The notes below the pieces were generated by a model. The model was not told the DNA's origin and did no database searches. It saw nothing but the letters and a program-made list of their open reading frames with translations. Made by a program: the position numbers and the translations under genes. A stretch of DNA of 64,000 nucleotides, taken from NCBI GenBank assembly GCA_037127255.1, contig JBANSL010000013.1, positions 82,776,188-82,840,187 of the forward strand, read 5' to 3'. This stretch comes from Persicaria tinctoria. Lineage: Eukaryota; Streptophyta; Magnoliopsida; Caryophyllales; Polygonaceae. Each line of letters starts with the position of its first letter. Position 1 is the stretch's first letter. Below are positions 34,627 through 48,900 of this stretch, piece after piece.

Positions 34627-35870
34627 TGATATGCGATATATTCCATAGCGCATTTAGTAGTTTTTGTCATCATTTACCTGACATTATGAGAGATATTAGT
34701 GTGAACTTGGTGATTCGGAGCATATTGAAGAAGTTGAAGAAATCATGCAAGTTACAGAAGCTAAGAAGATCGGAAGCAGCTGGAGGACTGAAGACCTTGG
34801 CGCGGCCGCGCTGCTCTCAACGTGCCCGCGCTGCTACCCGACGCGGCCACTCTGCTAGGAGGAAGTGGCCGCGCTGCTGACGAAGACAGAAGAGGCAAGC
34901 TACAAGTGGCGCGCCCGCGCTGCACTTGGCGCGCCCGCGTCGGTCCTGGAGTCGGATTCTTATCCGATTCTGTTATCTTATTAGTTTTAATATTTTATTA
35001 TTATAATTGTACGGGATGTTAAACCCGATTTTATTAGGTTATATAGGCCGAGAAGGCAGTAGAGAATCATTAGGTTATTTTCCAGAGACATATTTTCCTT
35101 TTGCATTATCTCACAAACCCTATGGAGAACTAACTCTCCTTTGTTGCACTTGGTTCTTTGAAGCCTTCAATTGATTTGGTTGTGAGTATTCTACTCTTGT
35201 TCGTCCTTTGTTAATTGTTTCGATCTCCTGAGCTTATTGCTTGATTGCTTATTATTGATTTATCTAGATTGATCACCTAGGTTTATCGATACTAGTCATA
35301 CTGCTAGGGTTTCCAATTCCAGGTCTTGGGCTGTAGATTCATTGTAGCAAACACAATCTCCATACGCGGTCGCTTGTGGTAGATTGTGAGGGAGATTCGA
35401 TTACAGGCTATTTTAACGGGTTGTTAGAATCGCTTGTATCTCATTATAATTCATGCTTTAATGCTATTGCTTTATTATTTGGTGAAGGTTTTCCCTTGTA
35501 ATTTAGTGATAAGTGCTTTTAGGACTGGTAGGACTAAAAGCTATTACACGATCTGAATTGAGAACAATTACTGGACATTAGAACTTGAGACTCATAGAAT
35601 GCGATGATGAACCATCTTAATTGTTGTGCGGATAATTACCTGGTGTGATACCTTTCCATCATATATTCACAACCTTTACTTGCAACTTGTTCTTTTACTA
35701 TTTCTCACACACAAAACTCCCCCTTTAATCAGTTACTTTTGGTAATAATACTTGCTCTTACAACTGATTCTGTTTCCCTGTGGGTTCGACCCTAACTTAC
35801 CTACTATACTTGTTATAGTTTGCATCTTAGGAATTTATTTTGATTTGGCATAACGACTTTAGGCCTGTCA
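34627..35870 (+). repeat. 3' LTR of element 2
   Basis: This 1,244-bp LTR is offset by 9,701 bp from the left LTR, with seven substitutions counted by eye and no indel. It holds the same GC-rich tract (34798-34942) and TATA box (35040-35046). It ends AGGCCTGTCA and is followed by the CATAT target duplication at 35871-35875. Confidence 0.96.
34798..34942 (+). repeat. GC-rich 21-bp repeat tract in 3' LTR
   Basis: This is the same tract as 25097-25241. It differs at 34828 (G here, A at 25127), which restores a CCCGCGCTG unit where the 5' LTR has CCCACGCTG. The difference is of the CG-to-CA type expected from cytosine-methylation decay. Confidence 0.85.
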
Positions 35871-35875
35871 CATAT
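35871..35875 (+). repeat. Target-site duplication of element 2, right copy (CATAT)
   Basis: This is the direct copy of 24921-24925. The satellite continues from here in the same monomer class (TTATAGG, TTTACACG, GGCAGAG) that was interrupted on the left. Confidence 0.95.
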
Positions 35876-36126
35876 TTCGCCATTTTCTTATAGGGTACTT
35901 TACACGAAAATATATCGAAATCTTAAGCTATCCAAAATGGCAGAGCCTCAACTCTAATGACTCTGTAACTTGGTAGATACAAGTTTTATATTGTATTTAT
36001 TGAATCGGAGACCAATATTCCCTGTTTTAAGTCCGTCGCATATTTCGCCATTTTCTCATAGGGTACTGTACACGAAAATATATCGAAATCTTAAGCCACC
36101 CAAAATGGCAGAGCCTCAACTCTGAT

Positions 36127-39100
36127 GACTCTGTAACTTGGTAGATACAAGTTTTATTTTGTATTTATTGAATCGGAGACCAATATTCCATGTTTTAAGT
36201 CCGTCGCATATTTCGCTATTTTCTCATAGGGTACTGTACACGAAAATATATCGAAATCTTAAGCTATCCAAAATGGCAGACCCTCAACTCTAATGACTCT
36301 GTAACTTGGTAGATACAAGTTTTATATTGTATTTATTGAATCAGAGACCAATATTCCCTGTTTTAAGTCCGTCGCATATTTCACCATTTTCTTATAGGGT
36401 ACTGTACAAGAAAATATATCGAAATCTTAAGCTATCCAAAATGGCAGAGCCTCAACTCTAATGACTCTGTAACTTGGTAGATACAAGTTTTATATTGTAT
36501 TTATTGAATCGGAGACCAATATTCCCTGTTTTAAGTCCGTCGCATATTTCGCCATTTTCTCATAGGGTACTGTACACGAAAATATATCGAAATCTTAAGC
36601 CACCCAAAATGGCAGAGCCTCAACTCTGATGACTCTGTAACTTGGTAGATACAAGTTTTATTTTGTATTTATTGAATCGGAGACCAATATTCCATGTTTT
36701 AAGTCCGTCGCATATTTCGCCATTTTCTCATAGGGTACTGTACACGAAAATATATCGAAATCTTAAGCTATCCAAAATGGCAGACCCTCAACTCTAATGA
36801 CTCTGTAACTTGGTAGATACAAGTTTTATATTGTATTTATTGAATCAGAGACCAATATTCCCTGTTTTACGTCCGTCGCATATTTCGCCATTTTCTCATA
36901 GGGTACTGTACACGAAAATATATGGAAATCTTAAGCTATCCAAAATGGAAGAGCCTCAACTCTAATGACTCTGTAACTTGGTAGATACAAGTTTTATATT
37001 GTATTTATTGAATCGGAGACCAATATTCCATGTTTTAAGTCCGTCGCATATTTTGCCATTTTCTAATAGGGTACTGTACACGAAAATATATCAAAATCTT
37101 AAGCTATCCAAAATGGCAGACCCTCAACTCTAATGACTCTGTAACTTGGTAGATACAAGTTTTATATTGTATTTATTGAATCAGAGACCAATATTCCCTG
37201 TTTTAAGTTCGTCGCATATTTCGCCATTTTCTTATAGGGTACTTTACACGAAAATATATCGAAATCTTAAGCTATCCAAAATGGCAGAGCCTCAACTCTA
37301 ATGACTCTGTAACTTGGTAGATACAAGTTTTATATTGTATTTATTGAATCGGAGACCAATATTCCCTGTTTTAAGCCCGTCGCATATTTCGCCATTTTCT
37401 CATAGGGTACTGTACACGAAAATATATCGAAATCTTAAGCCACCCAAAATGGCAGAGCCTCAACTCTGATGACTCTGTAACTTGGTAGATACAAGTTTTA
37501 TTTTGTATTTATTGAATCGGAGACCAATATTCCATGTTTTAAGTCCGTCGCATATTTCGCTATTTTCTCATAGGGTACTGTACACGAAAATATATCGAAA
37601 TCTTAAGCTATCCAAAATGGCAGACCCTCAACTCTAATGACTCTGTAACTTGGTAGATACAAGTTTTATATTGTATTTATTGAATCGGAGACCAATATTC
37701 CCTGTTTTAAGTCCGTCGCATATTTCACCATTTTCTTATAGGGTACTGTACAAGAAAATATATCGAAATCTTAAGCTATCCAAAATGGCAGAGCCTCAAC
37801 TCTAATGACTCTGTAACTTGGTAGATACAAGTTTTATATTGTATTTATTGAATCGGAGACCAATATTCCCTGTTTTAAGTCCGTCGCATATTTCGCCATT
37901 TTCTCATAGGGTACTGTACACGAAAATATATCGAAATCTTAAGCCACCCAAAATGGCAGAGCCTCAACTCTGATGACTCTGTAACTTGGTAGATACAAGT
38001 TTTATTTTGTATTTATTGAATCGGAGACCAATATTCCATGTTTTAAGTCCGTCGCATATTTCGCCATTTTCTCATAGGGTACTTTACACGAAAATATATC
38101 GAAATCTTAAGCTATCCAAAATGGCAGACCCTCAACTCTAATGACTCTGTAACTTGGTAGATACAAGTTTTATATTGTATTTATTGAATCAGAGACCAAT
38201 ATTCCCTGTTTTACGTCCGTCGCATATTTCGCCATTTTCTCATAGGGTACTGTACACGAAAATATATGGAAATCTTAAGCTATCCAAAATGGAAGAGCCT
38301 CAACTCTAATGACTCTGTAACTTGGTAGATACAAGTTTTATATTGTATTTATTGAATCGGAGACCAATATTCCATGTTTTAAGTCCGTCGCATATTTTGC
38401 CATTTTCTAATAGGGTACTGTACACGAAAATATATCGAAATCTTAAGCTATCCAAAATGGCAGACCCTCAACTCTAATGACTCTGTAACTTGGTAGATAC
38501 AAGTTTTATATTCTATTTATTGAATCAGAGACCAATATTCCCTGTTTTAAGTTCGTCGCATATTTCGCCATTTTCTTATAGGGTACTTTACACGAAAATA
38601 TATCGAAATCTTAAGCTATCCAAAATGGCAGAGCCTCAACTCTAATGACTCTGTAACTTGGTAGATACAAGTTTTATATTGTATTTATTGAATCGGAGAC
38701 CAATATTCCCTGTTTTAAGCCCGTCGCATATTTCGCCATTTTCTCATAGGGTACTGTACACGAAAATATATCGAAATCTTAAGCCACCCAAAATGGCAGA
38801 GCCTCAACTCTGATGACTCTGTAACTTGGTAGATACAAGTTTTATTTTGTATTTATTGAATCGGAGACCATTATTCCATGTTTTAAGTCCGTCGCATATT
38901 TCGCCATTTTCTCATAGGGTACTGTACACGAAAATATATCGAAATCTTAAGCTATCCAAAATGGCAGACCCTCAACTCTAATGACTCTGTAACTTGGTAG
39001 ATGCAAGTTTTATATTGTATTTATTGAATCGGAGACCAATATTCCCTGTTTTAAGTCCGTCGCATATTTCACCATTTTCTTATAGGGTACTGTACAAGAA

Positions 39101-40158
39101 AATATATCGAAATCTTAAGCTATCCAAAATGGCAGAGCCTCAACTCTAATGACTCTGTAACTTGGTAGATACAAGTTTTATATTGTATTTATTGAATCGG
39201 AGACCAATATTCCCTGTTTTAAGTCCGTCGCATATTTCGCCATTTTCTCATAGGGTACTGTACACGAAAATATATCGAAATCTTAAGCCACCCAAAATGG
39301 CAGAGCCTCAACTCTGATGACTCTGTAACTTGGTAGATACAAGTTTTATTTTGTATTTATTGAATCGGAGACCAATATTCCATGTTTTAAGTCCGTCGCA
39401 TATTTCGCCATTTTCTCATAGGGTACTGTACACGAAAATATATCGAAATCTTAAGCTATCCAAAATGGCAGACCCTCAACTCTAATGACTCTGTAACTTG
39501 GTAGATACAAGTTTTATATTGTATTTATTGAATCAGAGACCAATATTCCCTGTTTTACGTCCGTCGCATATTTCGCCATTTTCTCATAGGGTACTGTACA
39601 CGAAAATATATGGAAATCTTAAGCTATCCAAAATGGAAGAGCCTCAACTCTAATGACTCTGTAACTTGGTAGATACAAGTTTTATATTGTATTTATTGAA
39701 TCGGAGACCAATATTCCATGTTTTAAGTCCGTCGCATATTTTGCCATTTTCTAATAGGGTACTGTACACGAAAATATATCGAAATCTTAAGCTATCCAAA
39801 ATGGTAGACCCTCAACTCTAATGACTCTGTAACTTGGTAGATACAAGTTTTATATTCTATTTATTGAATCAGAGACCAATATTCCCTGTTTTAAGTTCGT
39901 CGCATATTTCGCCATTTTCTTATAGGGTACTTTACACGAAAATATATCGAAATCTTAAGCTATCCAAAATGGCAGAGCCTCAACTCTAATGACTCTGTAA
40001 CTTGGTAGATACAAGTTTTATATTGTATTTATTGAATCGGAGACCAATATTCCCTGTTTTAAGCCCGTCGCATATTTCGCCATTTTCTCATAGGGTACTG
40101 TACACGAAAATATATCGAAATCTTAAGCCACCCAAAATGGCAGAGCCTCAACTCTGAT
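36127..40158 (+). repeat. Higher-order repeat, 8 monomers (1,344 bp), three tandem copies
   Basis: Copies start at 36127, 37471 and 38815. The marker TTTTACGTCC recurs at 36870, 38214 and 39558, exactly 1,344 bp apart, as do the GTACAAG, ATATATGG and AAGCCCGTCG variants in fixed order. Copies differ by only a few substitutions (for example AAGTTCG, CATTATTCC and GGTAGACC). Confidence 0.9.
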
Positions 40159-43100
40159 GACTCTGTAACTTGGTAGATACAAGTTTTATTTTGTATTTAT
40201 TGAATCGGAGACCAATATTCCATGTTTTAAGTCCGTCGCATATTTCGCCATTTTCTCATAGGGTACTGTACACGAAAATATATCGAAATCTTAATCTATC
40301 CAAAATGGTAGAGCCTCAACTCTAATGACTCTGTAACTTGGTAGATACAAGTTTTATTTTGTATTTATTGAATCCGAGAGCAATATTCCATGTTTTAAGT
40401 CCGTCGCATATTTCGCCATTTTCTCATAGGGTACTATACACGAAAATATATCGAAATCTTAAGCTATCCAAAATGCCAGACCCTCAACTCTAATGACTCT
40501 GTAACTTGGTAGATACAAGTTTTATATTGTATTTATTGAATCAGAGACCAATATTCCCTGTTTTAAGTCCGTCGCATATTTCGCCATTTTCTTATAGGGT
40601 ACTGTACACGAAAATAGATCGAAATATTAAGCTATCCAAAATGGCAGAGCCTCAACTCTAATGACTCTGTAACTTGGTAGATACAAGTTTTATATTGTAT
40701 TTATAGAATTGGAGACCAATATTCAATGTTTTAAGTCCGTCGCATATTTCGCCATTTTCTCATAGGGTACTATACACGAAAATATATCGAAATCATAAGC
40801 TATCCAAAATGGAAGAGCCTCAACTCTAATGACTCTGTAACTTGGTAGATACAAGTTTTATATTGTATTTATTGAATCGGAGACCAATATTCCATGTTTT
40901 AAGTCCGTCGCATATTTTGCCATTTTTTAATAGGGTACTGTACACGAAAATATATCGAAATCTTAAGCTATCCAAAATGGCAGACCCTCAACTCTAATGA
41001 CTCTGTAACTTGGTAGATACAAGTTTTATATTCTATTTATTGAATCAGAGACCAATATTCCCTGTTTTAAGTCCGTCGCATATTTCGCCATTTTCTTATA
41101 GGGTACTTTACACGAAAATATATCGAAATCTTAAGCTATCCAAAATGGCAGAGCCTCAACTCTAATGACTCTGTAACTTGGTAGATACAAGTTTTATATT
41201 GTATTTATTGAATCGGAGACCAATATTCCCTGTTTTAAGTCCGTCGCATATTTCGCCATTTTCTCATAGGGTACTGTACACGAAAATATATCGAAATCTT
41301 AAGCCACCCAAAATGGCAGAGCCTCAACTCTGATGACTCTGTAACTTGGTAGATACAAGTTTTATTTTGTATTTATTGAATCGGAGACCAATATTCCATG
41401 TTTTAAGTCCGTCGCATATTTCGCCATTTTCTCATAGGTTACTGTACACGAAAATATATCGAAATCTTAAGCTATCCAAAATGGCAGACCCTCAACTCTA
41501 ATGACTCTGTAACTTGGTAGATACAAGTTTTATATTGTATTTATTGAATCAGAGACCAATATTCCCTGTTTTACGTCCGTCGCATATTTCGCCATTTTCT
41601 CATAGGGTACTGTACACGAAAATATATGGAAATCTTAAGCTATCCAAAATGGAAGAGCCTCAACTCTAATGACTCTGTAACTTGGTAGATACAAGTTTTA
41701 TATTGTATTTATTGAATCGGAGACCAATATTCCATGTTTTAAGTCCGTCGCATATTTTGCCATTTTCTAATAGGGTACTGTACACGAAAATATATCGAAA
41801 TCTTAAGCTATCCAAAATGGCAGACCCTCAACTCTAATGACTCTGTAACTTGGTAGATACAAGTTTTATATTCTATTTATTGAATCAGAGACCAATATTC
41901 CCTGTTTTAAGTTCGTCGCATATTTCGCCATTTTCTTATAGGGTACTTTACACGAAAATATATCGAAATCTTAAGCTATCCAAAATGGCAGAGCCTCAAC
42001 TCTAATGACTCTGTAACTTGGTAGATACAAGTTTTATATTGTATTTATTGAATCGGAGACCAATATTCCCTATTTTAAGTCCGTCGCATATTTCGCCATT
42101 TTCTCATAGGGTACTGTACACGAAAATATATCGAAATCTTAAGCCACCCAAAATGGCAGAGCCTCAACTCTGATGACTCTGTCACTTGGTAGATACAAGT
42201 TTTATTTTGTATTTATTGAATCGGAGACCAATATTCCATGTTTTAAGTCCGTCGCATATTTCGCCATTTTCTCATAGGGTACTGTACACGAAAATATATC
42301 GAAATCTTAATCTATCCAAAATGGTAGAGCCTCAACTCTAATGACTCTGTAACTTGGTAGATACAAGTTTTATTTTGTATTTATTGAATCCGAGACCAAT
42401 ATTCCATGTTTTAAGTCCGTCGCATATTTCGCCATTTTCTCATAGGGTACTGTACACGAAAATATATCGAAATCTTAAGCAATCCAAAATGTCAGAGCCT
42501 CAACTCTAATGACTCTGTAAATTGGTAGATACAAGTTTTATATTGTATTTATTGAATCAGAGACCAATATTCCCTGTTTTAAGTCCGTCGCATATTTCGC
42601 CATTTTCTTATAGGGTACTGTACACGAAAATATATCGAAATCTTAAGCTATCCAAAATGGCAGAGCCTCAACTCTAATGACTCTGTAACTTGGTAGATAC
42701 AAGTTTTATATTGTATTTATTGAATTGGAGACCAATATTCAATGTTTTAAGTCCGTCGCATATTTCGCCATTTTCTCATAGGGTACTGTACACGAAAATA
42801 TATGGAAATCTTAAGCTTCCAAAATGGAAGAGCCTCAACTCTAATGACTCTGTAACTTGGTAGATACAAGTTTTATATTGTATTTATTGAATCGGAGACC
42901 AATATTCCATGTTTTAAGTCCGTCGCATATTTTGCCATTTTCTAATAGGGTACTGTACACGAAAATATATCGAAATCTTAAGCTATCCAAAATGGTAGAC
43001 CCTCAACTCTAATGACTCTGTAACTTGGTAGATACAAGTTTTATATTCTATTTATTGAATCAGAGACCAATATTCCCTGTTTTAAGTTCGTCGCATATTT

Positions 43101-45970
43101 CGCCATTTTCTTATAGGGTACTTTACACGAAAATATATCGAAATCTTAAGCTATCCAAAATGGCAGAGCCTCAACTCTAATGACTCTGTAACTTGGTAGA
43201 TACAAGTTTTATATTGTATTTATTGAATCGGAGACCAATATTCCCTGTTTTAAGCCCGTCGCATATTTCGCCATTTTCTCATAGGGTACTGTACACGAAA
43301 ATATATCGAAATCTTAAGCCACCCAAAATGGCAGAGCCTCAACTCTAATGACTCTGTAACTTGGTAGATACAAGTTTTATTTTGTATTTATTGAATCGGA
43401 GACCAATATTCCATGTTTTAAGTCCGTCGCATATTTCGCCATTTTCTCATAGGGTACTGTACACGAAAATATATCGAAATCTTAATCTATCCAAAATGGT
43501 AGAGCCTCAACTCTAATGACTCTGTAACTTGGTAGATACAAGTTTTATTTTGTATTTATTGAATCCGAGAGCAATATTCCATGTTTTAAGTCCGTCGCAT
43601 ATTTCGCCATTTTCTCATAGGGTACTATACACGAAAATATATCGAAATCTTAAGCTATCCAAAATGCCAGACCCTCAACTCTAATGACTCTGTAACTTGG
43701 TAGATACAAGTTTTATATTGTATTTATTGAATCAGAGACCAATATTCCCTGTTTTAAGTCCGTCGCATATTTCGCCATTTTCTTATAGGGTACTGTACAC
43801 GAAAATATATCGAAATATTAAGCTATCCAAAATGGCAGAGCCTCAACTCTAATGACTCTGTAACTTGGTAGATACAAGTTTTATATTGTATTTATAGAAT
43901 TGGAGACCAATATTCAATGTTTTAAGTCCGTCGCATATTTCGCCATTTTCTCATAGGGTACTATACACGAAAATATATCGAAATCATAAGCTATCCAAAA
44001 TGGAAGAGCCTCAACTCTAATGACTCTGTAACTTGGTAGATACAAGTTTTATATTGTATTTATTGAATCGGAGACCAATATTCCATGTTTTAAGTCCGTC
44101 GCATATTTTGCCATTTTTTAATAGGGTACTGTACACGAAAATATATCGAAATCTTAAGCTATCCAAAATGGCAGACCCTCAACTCTAATGACTCTGTAAC
44201 TTGGTAGATACAAGTTTTATATTCTATTTATTGAATCAGAGACCAATATTCCCTGTTTTAAGTCCGTCGCATATTTCGCCATTTTCTTATAGGGTACTTT
44301 ACACGAAAATATATCGAAATCTTAAGCTATCCAAAATGGCAGAGCCTCAACTCTAATGACTCTGTAACTTGGTAGATACAAGTTTTATATTGTATTTATT
44401 GAATCGGAGACCAATATTCCCTGTTTTAAGTCCGTCGCATATTTCGCCATTTTCTCATAGGGTACTGTACACGAAAATATATCGAAATCTTAAGCCACCC
44501 AAAATGGCAGAGCCTCAACTCTGATGACTCTGTAACTTGGTAGATACAAGTTTTATTTTGTATTTATTGAATCGGAGACCAATATTCCATGTTTTAAGTC
44601 CGTCGCATATTTCGCCATTTTCTCATAGGTTACTGTACACGAAAATATATCGAAATCTTAAGCTATCCAAAATGGCAGACCCTCAACTCTAATGACTCTG
44701 TAACTTGGTAGATACAAGTTTTATATTGTATTTATTGAATCAGAGACCAATATTCCCTGTTTTACGTCCGTCGCATATTTCGCCATTTTCTCATAGGGTA
44801 CTGTACACGAAAATATATGGAAATCTTAAGCTATCCAAAATGGAAGAGCCTCAACTCTAATGACTCTGTAACTTGGTAGATACAAGTTTTATATTGTATT
44901 TATTGAATCGGAGACCAATATTCCATGTTTTAAGTCCGTCGCATATTTTGCCATTTTCTAATAGGGTACTGTACACGAAAATATATCGAAATCTTAAGCT
45001 ATCCAAAATGGCAGACCCTCAACTCTAATGACTCTGTAACTTGGTAGATACAAGTTTTATATTCTATTTATTGAATCAGAGACCAATATTCCCTGTTTTA
45101 AGTTCGTCGCATATTTCGCCATTTTCTTATAGGGTACTTTACACGAAAATATATCGAAATCTTAAGCTATCCAAAATGGCAGAGCCTCAACTCTAATGAC
45201 TCTGTAACTTGGTAGATACAAGTTTTATATTGTATTTATTGAATCGGAGACCAATATTCCCTATTTTAAGTCCGTCGCATATTTCGCCATTTTCTCATAG
45301 GGTACTGTACACGAAAATATATCGAAATCTTAAGCCACCCAAAATGGCAGAGCCTCAACTCTGATGACTCTGTCACTTGGTAGATACAAGTTTTATTTTG
45401 TATTTATTGAATCGGAGACCAATATTCCATGTTTTAAGTCCGTCGCATATTTCGCCATTTTCTCATAGGGTACTGTACACGAAAATATATCGAAATCTTA
45501 ATCTATCCAAAATGGTAGAGCCTCAACTCTAATGACTCTGTAACTTGGTAGATACAAGTTTTATTTTGTATTTATTGAATCCGAGACCAATATTCCATGT
45601 TTTAAGTCCGTCGCATATTTCGCCATTTTCTCATAGGGTACTGTACACGAAAATATATCGAAATCTTAAGCAATCCAAAATGTCAGAGCCTCAACTCTAA
45701 TGACTCTGTAAATTGGTAGATACAAGTTTTATATTGTATTTATTGAATCAGAGACCAATATTCCCTGTTTTAAGTCCGTCGCATATTTCGCCATTTTCTT
45801 ATAGGGTACTGTACACGAAAATATATCGAAATCTTAAGCTATCCAAAATGGCAGAGCCTCAACTCTAATGACTCTGTAACTTGGTAGATACAAGTTTTAT
45901 ATTGTATTTATTGAATTGGAGACCAATATTCAATGTTTTAAGTCCGTCGCATATTTCGCCATTTTCTCAT
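39580..45970 (+). repeat. Tandem duplication of 19 monomers (3,191 bp)
   Basis: Markers repeat at 3,191 bp: CCGAGAG at 40374 and 43565, TTTTACG at 41574 and 44765, GTCACTTGG at 42181 and 45372, and GGTAGACC at about 39804 and 42995. The period is one base short of 19 x 168 because of the AAGCTTCC deletion in the joint monomer at 42679. The limits follow from where the two copies stop matching. Confidence 0.8.
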
Positions 45971-48900
45971 AGGGTACTATACACGAAAATATATCGAAAT
46001 CATAAGCTATCCAAAATGGAAGAGCCTCAACTCTAATGACTCTGTAACTTGGTAGATACAAGTTTTATATTCTATTTATTGAATCGGAGACCAATATTCC
46101 ATGTTTTAAGTCCGTCGCATATTTTGCCATTTTTTAATAGGGTACTGTACACGAAAATATATCGAAATCTTAAGCTATCCAAAATGGCAGACCCTCAACT
46201 CTAATGACTCTGTAACTTGGTAGATACAAGTTTTATATTATATTTATTGAATCAGAGACCAATATTCCCTGTTTTAAGTCCGTCGCATATTTCGCCATTT
46301 TCTTATAGGGTACTTTACACGAAAATATATCGAAATCTTAAGCTATCCAAAATGGCAGAGCCTCAACTCTAATGACTCTGTAACTTGGTAGATACAAGTT
46401 TTATATTGTATTTATTGAATCGGAGACCAATATTCCCTGTTTTAAGTCCGTCGCATATTTCGCCATTTTCTCATAGGGTACTGTACACGAAAATATATCG
46501 AAATCTTAAGCCACCAAAATGGCAGAGCCTCAACTCTGACGACTCTGTAACTTGGTAGATACAAGTTTTATTTTGTATTTATTGAATCGGAGACCAATAT
46601 TCCATGTTTTAAGTCCGTCGCATATTTCGCCATTTTCTCATAGGGTACTGTACACGAAAATATATCGAAATCTTAAGCTATCCAAAATGGCAGACCCTCA
46701 ACTCTAATGACTCTGTAACTTGGTAGATACAAGTTTTATATTCTATTTATTGAATCAGAGACCAATATTCCCTGTTTTAAGTCCGTCGCATATTTCGCCA
46801 TTTTCTTATAGGGTACTGTACAAGAAAATATATCGAAATCTTAAGCTATCCAAAATGGCAGAGCCTCAACTCTAATGACTCTGTAACTTGGTAGATACAA
46901 GTTTTATATTGTATTTATTGAATCGGAGACCAATATTCCCTGTTTTAAGTCCGTCGCATATTTCGCCATTTTCTCATAGGGTACTGTACACGAAAATATA
47001 TCGAAATCTTAAGCCACCCAAAATGGCAGAGCCTCAACTCTGATGACTCTGTAACTTGGTAGATACAAGTTTTATTTTGTATTTATTGAATCGGAGACCA
47101 ATATTCCATGTTTTAAGTCCGTCGCATATTTCGCCATTTTCTCATAGGGTACTGTACACGAAAATATATCGAAATCTTAAGCTATCCAAAATGGCAGACC
47201 CTCAACTCTAATGACTCTGTAACTTGGTAGATACAAGTTTTATATTCTATTTATTGAATCAGAGACCAATATTCCCTGTTTTAAGTCCGTCGCATATTTC
47301 GCCATTTTCTTATAGGGTACTGTACACGAAAATATATCGAAATCTTAAGCTATCCAAAATGGAAGAGCCTGAACTCTAATGACTCTGTAACTTGGTAGAT
47401 ACAAGTTTTATATTGTATTTATTGAATCGGAGACCAATATTCCATGTTTTAAGTCCGTCGCATATTTTGCCATTTTCTAATAGGGTACTGTACACGAAAA
47501 TATATCGAAATCTTAAGCTATCCAAAATGGCAGACCCTCAACTCTAATGACTCTGTAACTTGGTAGATACAAGTTTTATATTCTATTTATTGAATCAGAG
47601 ACCAATATTCCCTGTTTTATGTTCGTCGCATATTTCGCCATTTTCTTATAGGGTACTTTACACGAAAATATATCGAAATCTTAAGCTATCCAAAATGGCA
47701 GAGCCTCAACTCTAATGACTCTGTAACTTGGTAGATACAAGTTTTATATTGTATTTATTGAATCGGAGACCAATATTCCCTATTTTAAGTCCGTCGCATA
47801 TTTCGCCATTTTCTCATAGGGTACTGTACACGAAAATATATCGAAATCTTAAGCCACCCAAAATGGCAGAGCCTCAACTCTGATGACTCTGTCACTTGGT
47901 AGATACAAGTTTTATTTTGTATTTATTGAATCGGAGACCAATATTCCATGTTTTAAGTCCGTCGCATATTTCGCCATTTTCTCATAGGGTACTGTACACG
48001 AAAATATATCGAAATCTTAATCTATCCAAAATGGTAGAGCCTCAACTCTAATGACTCTGTAACTTGGTAGATACAAGTTTTATTTTGTATTTATTGAATC
48101 CGAGACCAATATTCCATGTTTTAAGTCCGTCGCATATTTCGCCATTTTCTCATAGGGTACTGTACACGAAAATATATCGAAATCTTAAGCAATCCAAAAT
48201 GTCAGAGCCTCAACTCTAATGACTCTGTAAATTGGTAGATACAAGTTTTATATTGTATTTATTGAATCAGAGACCAATATTCCCTGTTTTAAGTCCGTCG
48301 CATATTTCGCCATTTTCTTATAGGGTACTGTACACGAAAATATATCGAAATCTTAAGCTATCCAAAATGGCAGAGCCTCAACTCTAATGACTCTGTAACT
48401 TGGTAGATACAAGTTTTATATTGTATTTATTGAATTGGAGACCAATATTCAATGTTTTAAGTCCGTCGCATATTTCGCCATTTTCTCATAGGGTACTATA
48501 CACGAAAATATATCGAAATCATAAGCTATCCAAAATGGAAGAGCCTCAACTCTAATGACTCTGTAACTTGGTAGATACAAGTTTTATATTCTATTTATTG
48601 AATCGGAGACCAATATTCCATGTTTTAAGTCCGTCGCATATTTTGCCATTTTTTAATAGGGTACTGTACACGAAAATATATCGAAATCTTAAGCTATCCA
48701 AAATGGCAGACCCTCAACTCTAATGACTCTGTAACTTGGTAGATACAAGTTTTATATTATATTTATTGAATCAGAGACCAATATTCCCTGTTTTAAGTCC
48801 GTCGCATATTTCGCCATTTTCTTATAGGGTACTTTACACGAAATATATCGAAATCTTAAGCTATCCAAAATGGCAGAGCCTCAACTCTAATGACTCTGTA

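Larger units (their letters stand above)
24926..35870 (+). mobile_element. Element 2: Athila-type Ty3/gypsy LTR retrotransposon, nearly intact
   Basis: This is a complete 10,945-bp element on the plus strand. It has two 1,244-bp LTRs (24926-26169 and 34627-35870; TG...CA), a tRNA-Asp PBS, one uninterrupted Gag-Pol frame (protease, RT, RNase H, integrase in Ty3/gypsy order), a second ORF in the env position, a PPT, and the target duplication CATAT. The Athila assignment rests on the tRNA-Asp PBS, the DLGAS protease and FMDDF reverse transcriptase motifs, a GPY-type integrase end without a chromodomain, and the conserved 3' noncoding words. I counted seven LTR differences (25127, 25269, 25630, 25993, 26028, 26130 and 26137 against +9,701), about 0.6%, so it is young. 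The only clear coding lesion is the TAG at 33686. Athila invasion of centromeric satellite is known in Arabidopsis. Confidence 0.95.
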
